A stretch of DNA of 11,721 nt from DASUBN01 sp035465695 (lineage in GTDB: Bacteria > Pseudomonadota > Gammaproteobacteria > Natronospirales > REEB76): contig DATIVR010000035.1 of NCBI GenBank assembly GCA_035465695.1, positions 1-11,721 on the forward strand. The letters are read 5' to 3'. Below the pieces are notes generated by a model. It was not told the DNA's origin and searched no databases. It saw only the letters and a program-made list of their open reading frames with translations. Of this stretch, positions 7,196 to 11,721 are shown one piece after another. Every line of letters begins with the position of its first letter. Position 1 is the stretch's first letter. The position numbers and the translations under genes are program-made.

Positions 7196-7497
7196 GCGAA
7201 AGCATCCGGCCCTGCTGGCTCTACGTTAGCGAGGGCAGGCGATATCCTCCAAAGACCCGGTGGAAATCTAGATATGTCTCATGGGGCGGATTTTCAAGCG
7301 GCAGGCGATCTTCAGGCGCTGGAAGGCCCGTCCCAGGTCGTCGCGGGACGCTACGTTGCCTGGTTGGCGGGCCGTTGGTGGTAAGTCACCAGTGCTATAA
7401 GCGGACGTGGCGACGCAGGCCAGCCGGGTGGCAGTGCCGCCCGGGCGGAATGGGAGGTCCGCCGTCCGTGTCAGAAGTATAGTCCGCGGCACGAGAT
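7196..7497. other. 302-base gap upstream of cbpA without a convincing gene
   Basis: Apart from the candidate cbpA promoter (7269-7297), this region holds a perfect 12-base palindrome CCGCCCGGGCGG (7437-7448) and an overlapping small hairpin GGCGGA/TCCGCC (7444-7449 and 7458-7463) that lies after the stop of the YdeI/OmdA-like gene. A TATACT on the minus strand (7476-7481) has no matching -35. A 77-codon minus frame beginning with a GTG that overlaps the preceding stop codon lacks a ribosome site and any recognisable protein features, so it is not called. Confidence 0.6.
7269..7297 (-). promoter_or_regulatory. Candidate promoter of cbpA
   Basis: On the minus strand TTGAAA (7292-7297, five of six to the -35 consensus) and TATCTA (7269-7274, three of six to -10) are 17 bases apart, about 75 bases before the cbpA ATG. 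The same stretch also reads CTTGAAA followed by CCCCAT, the two words of a heat-shock (sigma-32) promoter, but they are only about 6 bases apart instead of about 13-15, so a sigma-32 reading is not supported as it stands. The spacer contains CATGAGACAT, also present upstream of the YHYH gene. Confidence 0.4.
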
Positions 7498-8073
7498 TCA
7501 CTTGGCCCGGAACTTGCCCTTCGGCCGGCGCTTGAGCGCCTCGACCCGGTACAGGCCCGTGGGCGAAACACCCGTGGCGCGGCCCGTGAGGTAGCGCAGC
7601 GTGCGCTCGGTGTTGCGCGCGAGGCTGTCTTGCCGTTTCAGGCTGCCGAGGTACCGCAGGATCTCCTTGCGGCGTGAGGGGCTGAAGCTCGCGAACCTGG
7701 CGCTTGCCTTGGGATTCGCCTTGAGCGCCTTGGCGAACGCCGGCGGCACGGGATGCACACGGGGCGCCGGATCATAGCGGACGGTGACGCCGGCCCGGTC
7801 GCCCACGTCCACGCCCGCGGTCTTGCGGATCACGCCGTTGAGATACAAGCGCCACGCGCCGCGATAACGCATCACGTTCGCCCTGAACGGCTTGCCCTGC
7901 AGCGTGGCCCGGACCGGGATGGACTGGTTCTTGCCCGATTCCGCCCGCAGCGCCGCGACGATTTTCTCGGGCAGGTTTACGCAGGGATTGATGGTCGCGG
8001 GCGTCGCGCCCATGACCGTGACGATCTGTGCTGTCAGCCGCTTGAGAGTAGGCTTGGATCGCGCCTCAGTCAT
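7498..8073 (-). CDS. DUF1905 / YdeI-OmdA-like protein
   Basis: A 191-residue basic protein with two recognised parts: a DUF1905-like beta domain (about 35-105, containing IPVRATLQGKPFRANVMRY) and a C-terminal YdeI/OmdA-type helical segment (about 108-165, PPAFAKALKANPKASARF then SPSRRKEILRYLGSLK). Families carrying the second part are annotated as bacteriocin-protection or OmpD-associated, but the biochemical role is unknown and the name should not be read as function. The tail after 175 is strongly basic (KRRPKGKFRAK). The ATG at 8073 lies inside the end of the preceding membrane-protein gene (8-base overlap, ATGACTGA), and there is no clear ribosome site of its own, so coupled translation is likely. 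A start at 8013 is possible but equally lacks a site. Confidence 0.8.
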   Translation of the reverse strand: MTEARSKPTLKRLTAQIVTVMGATPATINPCVNLPEKIVAALRAESGKNQSIPVRATLQGKPFRANVMRYRGAWRLYLNGVIRKTAGVDVGDRAGVTVRYDPAPRVHPVPPAFAKALKANPKASARFASFSPSRRKEILRYLGSLKRQDSLARNTERTLRYLTGRATGVSPTGLYRVEALKRRPKGKFRAK

Positions 8074-8353
8074 CGTAGCGGTCGTGCCGGCGCGGCCGCC
8101 CGTAGACCACCACCGTCTTCTCGAGACCTTCCCCGCCGAACGCCCATATCCAGGTGAGCACGCAGAGCACCGTGTCCGTGGCCCAGTAGTTGGTGGTGGC
8201 GAGGATGGCCACCAGCAGGCGCGGCGTGAAGACCCAACCCAGCCACCACAGGAAGCCGCCGAAGGGCACGCTGGAGAAGAGCAGCGTGAGGCGCGGGAAA
8301 AAGAACATGAACAGGATGAACCAGATCCCGTGGTGATGCCAGAAGCTGTCCAT
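8066..8353 (-). CDS. Small aromatic-rich membrane protein, conserved hypothetical
   Basis: A 95-residue protein with about three hydrophobic segments (8-27, 33-52, 59-75) and a short basic C-terminal tail (RPRRHDR). It is very rich in aromatics: 8 Trp and 11 Phe. An HHH triplet at 6-8 and a conserved-looking FFPRLTLLFSSV stretch are notable. No known domain is recognised and no function is proposed. The frame stays open further upstream, but there it only mirrors the DUF5362-like gene in another frame. ATG at 8353 is the first sensible start, with a GAGGGA at a rather long 13 bases. It lies 59 bases downstream of the DUF5362-like gene and overlaps the next gene by 8 bases, so the three are probably one transcript. 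Confidence 0.75.
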   Translation of the reverse strand: MDSFWHHHGIWFILFMFFFPRLTLLFSSVPFGGFLWWLGWVFTPRLLVAILATTNYWATDTVLCVLTWIWAFGGEGLEKTVVVYGRPRRHDRYDD

Positions 8354-8412
8354 GGGTATAGCCGCTCCCTCGGCCCGCCGCCTCGATGGCCGGGGCGGTG
8401 AGACCTGGACGA

Positions 8413-8847
8413 TCAGTGATGTGCCGCAAGCCCTGCCATGGCAGCGAACACGCCGACGAAGATGAACAACACGTAGAGGCCGAGCATCACGATGGTGAGG
8501 ATGCCCACGAACTTCCAGAAGGACTTCTGGTTCTTGAGGGCTTCTTCGAAGGCGGCCTGGCCGGTGCCTGGGATGGCCTCGATGGCGCGGGCATAGCGGA
8601 TGAGATACAGGCAGGGGAAGAGATAGAGGAAGGCCAGTATCAGATAGACGATGCCGAAGATCCGCCCGAAGCTGCCGGGCATGCCGGCTTCGCCGGGGAT
8701 GGACGTTCCGACCAGGATGAACATGAGACCGACAAGGATCATGAGCGCGGTGAATATGAAGCCCAGGATGGCCAGGAACTTCACCCACGGACGCGTGGCA
8801 TTGAGTTGAGTCAGGGCGCGATCGGAGACGACGATGTCATAGGCCAT
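8413..8847 (-). CDS. DUF5362-like integral membrane protein
   Basis: A 144-residue membrane protein with three clear hydrophobic segments (about 22-47, 61-86 and 111-139) and a short polar loop between the second and third that includes an EEALKNQKSFWK amphipathic stretch. The N-terminal TRPWVKFLAILGF and overall layout fit the DUF5362 family, which has no established function. The ATG at 8847 has a GGGAG ribosome site 8 bases upstream. It is the first gene of a likely three-gene minus-strand operon and is divergent from slyB across a 244-base gap. No convincing promoter was found for it on the minus strand. The family name is recalled from sequence pattern only and should be confirmed by a profile search. 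Confidence 0.8.
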   Translation of the reverse strand: MAYDIVVSDRALTQLNATRPWVKFLAILGFIFTALMILVGLMFILVGTSIPGEAGMPGSFGRIFGIVYLILAFLYLFPCLYLIRYARAIEAIPGTGQAAFEEALKNQKSFWKFVGILTIVMLGLYVLFIFVGVFAAMAGLAAHH

Positions 8848-9004
8848 GGCGAGACTCCCTTATCCGTTGGTTCACGATCCAGACCCCCAGACACCTTACT
8901 CCGGAAGCTCGCCTCTTCGCCACCGTTACAGGCGACAGCGACCATCGCTCACGTCAGCCATAGCGGCCTTCTTCCCGCCCGCGTTGGACCAACACCGCCT
9001 GCTG

Positions 9005-9018
9005 CTGACCTAGGTCAA
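9005..9018 (+). promoter_or_regulatory. FNR/Anr-type operator upstream of slyB
   Basis: CTGACCTAGGTCAA differs by one base from a perfect TTGAC-N4-GTCAA; its core TGACCTAGGTCA (9006-9017) is an exact 12-base palindrome. The CRP/FNR superfamily (FNR, Anr, Dnr, FixK) binds TTGAY-N4-RTCAA. The centre (9011.5) is 41.5 bases from the start site predicted by the TAGCCT at 9041-9046, which is the class II activator position. It suggests oxygen- or nitric-oxide-responsive control of slyB, which is inference. Confidence 0.6.
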
Positions 9019-9040
9019 TGCCGGAAAGACACGACTGTCC

Positions 9041-9046
9041 TAGCCT
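9041..9046 (+). promoter_or_regulatory. Candidate -10 element for slyB
   Basis: TAGCCT matches the -10 consensus at only three of six positions (T, A and final T), as is common at activator-dependent promoters. It is 22 bases after the FNR-like box, the spacing expected for a class II site, and predicts a start near 9053 with a leader of about 39 bases. Confidence 0.4.
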
Positions 9047-9091
9047 GAGGACCTCTTCGGCTACGCCCTTTGGCGGTCAGAGGTTAGAACC

Positions 9092-9550
9092 ATGCGTGCC
9101 CTAATGATATCGATGATCGCCGCCTTGGCTTTGGTGGCCGGTTGTTCCCTCACCCAACCCGGCGGCGCCAACTACAGCCGTTCGGAAGCAGGCAAGATGG
9201 AGACGGTGCAGCACGGGACGGTCATCTCGCTGCGGCCCGTGCGCATCCAGGGCACGCGCTCCGGCGTGGGCGCCGCCACCGGCGCCGTGGCCGGCGGCCT
9301 TGCGGCCAGTGGCGCCAGCGGTGGCAAGACCGGCCTGGTAGCGGCCGTGATCGGCGCGGTGGCGGGCGGCCTGCTGGGCTCCATGACCGAGGAAGGCATG
9401 ACCCGCACCGATGGCGTGGAGATCGGCATCAAAATGGACGATGGGCGCGAGGTCTCCGTCGTGCAGGCCCTGAACCCGAACGAGGAGTTCCGCGTCGGCG
9501 ATGCGGTGCGGGTGCTGTACTCGGGGAGCCAGGTGCGGGTCGCCCACTGA
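9092..9550 (+). CDS. slyB: Outer-membrane lipoprotein SlyB, glycine-zipper family
   Basis: A 152-residue lipoprotein matching SlyB/Pcp in length and layout (E. coli SlyB has 155). The signal peptide ends in the lipobox LVAGC with Cys18 as lipidated residue; Ser at +2 gives no inner-membrane retention signal, so the outer membrane is expected. Residues 38-54 (ETVQHGTVISLRPVRIQ) are the typical SlyB stretch, followed by a glycine-zipper hairpin (about 58-98) and a C-terminal beta part (GVEIGIKMDDGREVSVVQ, then GSQVRV). SlyB proteins stabilise the outer membrane under stress. The ATG at 9092 follows GAGG by 8 bases. An FNR-like box and candidate -10 lie upstream. The gene is divergent from the DUF5362-like gene and converges with the YHYH gene. 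Confidence 0.93.
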   Translation: MRALMISMIAALALVAGCSLTQPGGANYSRSEAGKMETVQHGTVISLRPVRIQGTRSGVGAATGAVAGGLAASGASGGKTGLVAAVIGAVAGGLLGSMTEEGMTRTDGVEIGIKMDDGREVSVVQALNPNEEFRVGDAVRVLYSGSQVRVAH

Positions 9551-9590
9551 GCCCTGCGGTCACACTGTCGTAGATTCAGTCTTCAGCACG

Positions 9591-9624
9591 AAGGCGGCGC
9601 GCGACCATCTTGGCCGCGCGCCTT
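9591..9624. terminator. Hairpin between convergent slyB and YHYH genes
   Basis: Stem GGCGCGCG (9596-9603) and CGCGCGCC (9615-9622), 8 perfect pairs with an 11-base loop, extendable with a bulge by AAGG/CCTT. It lies 41 bases after slyB and about 30 bases beyond the end of the YHYH gene on the other strand, so it may serve both. No strong T-run follows on either side, so it is a weak or non-canonical terminator. Confidence 0.45.
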
Positions 9625-9653
9625 GCAAGTCCACATCCTGCCCATCCCCGGGG

Positions 9654-10928
9654 TCACTGTATGTGCTTAGGCGTCCCGCGATAGCAACCCACCGTATACG
9701 GGAAGGCATGGGTCGCATGATAGTGGTACATCACCACGGTCTTGCCGTTGAAGGTGATGGAATGCGTGTGGCCGTGGCAGATGTCCAGGTCCGCATCGCT
9801 CAACGGCACACCGTCCTCACCTAGGTTCCCATAGATCGGGAAGCCATCCGCGGCGTAGCCCACCACCGGTGAATGCTGGCCCGCCACGTCCTGATTGGCC
9901 GCCGGGAAGCAATTGCCTTGGTTGGTGATGGGGACGTTGTGATAGTGGTAGGCGCCCTTGGATTGGGGATGGCCGTTGCAGGCATCCTGCCCTTCCCAGG
10001 CCACCGCGTCGCGGGTGCCGGCATCCACGGAATTGAAGAGCTTGGAACCCGTGACCAGGAAGCCGATGGTGCCCTGGGTACAAGTGGGCGTGCTGGCGAC
10101 CGTGGGATTCGCCGTCAGCGCATAGCTGTAAGCATTCGCCGTAATACTGTTCGGATTGCCATCGTAGGCGTGGATCGGATCCGTAGAGGCAATGGGATAG
10201 GTCCCGACAGGATGCGACGGATAATCGTTGGTGCTGCTGGCGTTCAAGGTGCTGCCGGATACCGAGACGCCGCTGAAACCGCTTGAAAGGGTGTTGCTAC
10301 CCGAGACCTGCAACTTCTTGGTCTCGTCCCAGGTCTTGCCGTCCGCGCTGAACCAGGGACCGGCGCTGCTCGCTCCGCCTCCGGAGGTTATGGAGCAGAC
10401 CATGAGATAGCCCGTGGTCGTGGGCACGCTGGTGGTCACCCAATAGGTACCCACCGGCAGTTTGGTGAGGTCCTCCGGCGCGAGGCTGGTGGGCGTGGTG
10501 CTCTTGGCATTCGACGCGCTGCCGGTGCCGGCGCTATTGGTGGCGGTCACCGTGCAGGAACGGGTGACGCCGCCGTTCATGCCCGTGACGGTGATGGGGC
10601 TCGCGGTGCCGGTGGCGCTGAAGTCGGTATTACCGGAGGCGGTGCAGGTCACGGTATAGCCGGTGATGGCGCTGCTGCCGCTGGAACTGGGCTTGGTGAA
10701 GGTGACCTCGATGCTGCCGCTGCCGGCGGTGACGCTGTCGAGCGTCGGCGCACCGGGGGCCGTGCCTTGGGTGCCGCCTCCGCTGCTGCCGCCACCTGCG
10801 GAACTGCCGCCACCGCTGCTGTAACTGCTGCCCGCTCCGCCGCCGCCGCAGGCTCCGAGCGATAAGGCCATACCCAGGATCAAGACGCCCTGAAAGACAT
10901 TCTTCGCGCACACGAATCCCCTTGCCAC
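9654..10928 (-). CDS. YHYH-domain lipoprotein with Gly/Ser linker and FN3-like domain
   Basis: A 424-residue exported protein. The signal peptide ends in LGAC with Cys27 as lipidation site. A Gly/Ser-rich linker (28-56) leads to a fibronectin type III-like domain (about 58-147, with the ITGYTVTC and SCTVTATNSAGTGSA patterns of bacterial secreted proteins). The C-terminal two-thirds ends in a YHYH domain: GAYHYHNVP (325-333), GFPIYG (362-367), CHGHTHS (384-390) and MYHYHATHAFPYTVGCYRGTP (400-420). His clusters and six cysteines in this part (178, 283, 317, 340, 384, 415) suggest a disulphide-stabilised, possibly metal-binding fold; this is inference, as the domain has no established function. 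The start is a GTG at 10928, supported by GGGGAG 5 bases upstream and by the signal peptide. It converges with slyB. Confidence 0.88.
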   Translation of the reverse strand: MARGFVCAKNVFQGVLILGMALSLGACGGGGAGSSYSSGGGSSAGGGSSGGGTQGTAPGAPTLDSVTAGSGSIEVTFTKPSSSGSSAITGYTVTCTASGNTDFSATGTASPITVTGMNGGVTRSCTVTATNSAGTGSASNAKSTTPTSLAPEDLTKLPVGTYWVTTSVPTTTGYLMVCSITSGGGASSAGPWFSADGKTWDETKKLQVSGSNTLSSGFSGVSVSGSTLNASSTNDYPSHPVGTYPIASTDPIHAYDGNPNSITANAYSYALTANPTVASTPTCTQGTIGFLVTGSKLFNSVDAGTRDAVAWEGQDACNGHPQSKGAYHYHNVPITNQGNCFPAANQDVAGQHSPVVGYAADGFPIYGNLGEDGVPLSDADLDICHGHTHSITFNGKTVVMYHYHATHAFPYTVGCYRGTPKHIQ

Positions 10929-10962
10929 CTTCGCTCCCCTTTCTGCTGATGGACGAATTCAA

Positions 10963-10991
10963 ATATTAGAGATGTCTCATGTCCTCAACAA
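10963..10991 (-). promoter_or_regulatory. Candidate promoter of the YHYH lipoprotein gene
   Basis: On the minus strand TTGTTG (10986-10991) and TAATAT (10963-10968) are 17 bases apart; a TCTAAT (five of six to -10) overlaps the latter. The predicted start is about 30 bases before the GTG codon. The region is A/T-rich against a GC-rich background. The spacer holds CATGAGACAT, the same 10 bases found in the spacer of the candidate cbpA promoter. Confidence 0.4.
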
Positions 10992-11079
10992 GCACCGGGG
11001 GATGCTGCGTGTGCAAACTTTCTGGCACGGTCGGGCGGGAGCATGGCCGCGCTCGGTCTTGAAAGCGATTAATGATGAG

Positions 11080-11721
11080 TTACTGTGGCGAGCGGCCGGC
11101 GAAACTTTGGCCAGGCCCTGCGCCTCGCGCGAAGAATGCCGCGATGACGGCCTTGGCATCGTCCTGGTCGCCCACCATCATGTGGCCGCCGCTGGTATAG
11201 CCGATGAAGCGCGCATGGGGGATGTGCACCGCGGTATAGAGCGCGGCATCGTAGGTACCGAACAGGTCGTCGTAGGTGCTGATCACCAGGGTCGGCACCG
11301 AGACCTGCTCCAGGTGGTAACGCTGCATGCCGTCGATGATCTTCATGTCGTTCAAGAGCCCCGGGCGGCGGGGATCCAGGGGCAGCACCTGGGCGATCAT
11401 CCGCGCCACGCGCGCCTGCTCCTTCGCATCGGCGTGCTCCACCACCGCCGGTGGCGTGCCCAGGAACGACTTCTCCACCATGGCGCGGCTCAGGCGCGGC
11501 ATGAGCCAGATCAGGAAGTCCGAGTCCAGCACCGTATCCAAGAGCACGGTCTGGCCGGGCCGATGGGTGGCGGCCGGTGCCCCGCCGGTGCGCGGCGTGA
11601 ACATCACGGGCACCAGCAACACCAGCGACTTGCAGCGCTCCGGATGGCGCAGCGCGAACTGCAGCGAGGAAGGCGCGCCCGCGGAAGCGCCGAGCACGTC
11701 CAGCTGCGGGATGTGCAAGGC
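11080..11721 (-). CDS. Alpha/beta hydrolase, C-terminal part
   Basis: The last 213 residues of an alpha/beta-hydrolase-fold protein; the N-terminus lies beyond the right edge. The nucleophile elbow GASAG has its Ser codon at 11683-11685, within LDVLGASAGAPSS and followed by ALRHPERC, the usual helix after the elbow. A cap region follows, then VPTLVISTYDDLFGTYDA, which supplies the acid (Asp in YDD or TYD), and SGGHMMVG with the catalytic His codon at 11182-11184. The triad is thus complete. The family covers esterases, haloalkane-type and C-C bond hydrolases, and the substrate cannot be deduced. The stop TAA at 11082-11080 is followed by 151 bases before the YHYH gene on the same strand, with no clear terminator between them. 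Confidence 0.88.
   Translation of the reverse strand, partial: ALHIPQLDVLGASAGAPSSLQFALRHPERCKSLVLLVPVMFTPRTGGAPAATHRPGQTVLLDTVLDSDFLIWLMPRLSRAMVEKSFLGTPPAVVEHADAKEQARVARMIAQVLPLDPRRPGLLNDMKIIDGMQRYHLEQVSVPTLVISTYDDLFGTYDAALYTAVHIPHARFIGYTSGGHMMVGDQDDAKAVIAAFFARGAGPGQSFAGRSPQ

Noticed and set aside
7268..7501. A 77-codon minus frame starting with a GTG that overlaps the stop of the YdeI/OmdA-like gene
   Set aside because: The overlap is suggestive of coupling, but there is no ribosome site, the translation is basic and featureless, and it would cover the candidate cbpA promoter.
8354..8788. Upstream extension of the small membrane protein's frame (to 240 codons)
   Set aside because: The extra 145 codons are a His/Arg/Pro-rich shadow of the DUF5362-like gene; membrane-protein character begins only at the ATG at 8353.
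8983..8993. GTTGG-A-CCAAC inverted repeat upstream of the FNR-like box
   Set aside because: Arms of five bases in GC-rich DNA are expected by chance, and there is no second supporting feature.
8386..9048. A 220-codon, very acidic plus-strand frame opposite the DUF5362-like gene
   Set aside because: The acidic composition is what the reverse complement of a hydrophobic-segment gene gives; it also runs through the slyB upstream region with its FNR-like box.
10929..11079. Possible terminator or small RNA between the hydrolase and YHYH genes
   Set aside because: Only a 4-base-pair GAGC/GCTC stem was found, with no T-run; nothing beyond the candidate promoter can be supported.

Overview
This is a GC-rich chromosomal window from a Gram-negative bacterium. 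Exported peptidases, two lipobox lipoproteins, a SlyB-type outer-membrane lipoprotein and a CbpA/CbpM chaperone pair together suggest a gammaproteobacterium, possibly of the Xanthomonadales/Nevskiales kind. The lineage is an inference from gene content and base composition; there is no rRNA or other marker to fix it. No tRNA, rRNA, insertion sequence, integrase or CRISPR array is visible.

Left part (1-4850): the window opens inside a Dcp-type M3 metallopeptidase with a signal peptide (minus strand, C-terminus beyond base 1). Next comes a patatin-like phospholipase (minus), divergent from a complete exported M1 zinc aminopeptidase (plus). The 155-base gap between these two carries -10-like elements for both directions and two short odd palindromes. 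A strong intrinsic terminator follows the aminopeptidase.

Middle part (4893-8847, all minus strand): read in the direction of transcription, an upstream set encodes a DUF5362-like membrane protein, a small aromatic-rich membrane protein and a DUF1905/YdeI-OmdA-type protein, the last two overlapping. After a 302-base gap without a convincing gene come cbpA and cbpM, joined by an ATGA stop/start overlap, then a class I SAM-dependent methyltransferase of the kind often seen in glycan clusters. CbpA is a DnaJ-like co-chaperone and CbpM its small modulator. The methyltransferase has no glycan genes beside it here.

Right part (9092-11721): slyB (plus) lies behind a 14-base near-perfect FNR/Anr-type box, placed where a class II activator site would be relative to a candidate -10. 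It converges on a lipoprotein with a Gly/Ser linker, an FN3-like domain and a two-motif YHYH domain (minus). The window ends inside an alpha/beta hydrolase (minus, N-terminus beyond the right edge).

Most of this looks like ordinary core or envelope-related genome, and I found no convincing new multi-gene system. The points most worth a second look are regulatory (the FNR-like box before slyB; a 10-base element shared by the upstream regions of cbpA and the YHYH gene), plus the uncharacterised YHYH lipoprotein and the small Trp/Phe-rich membrane protein.
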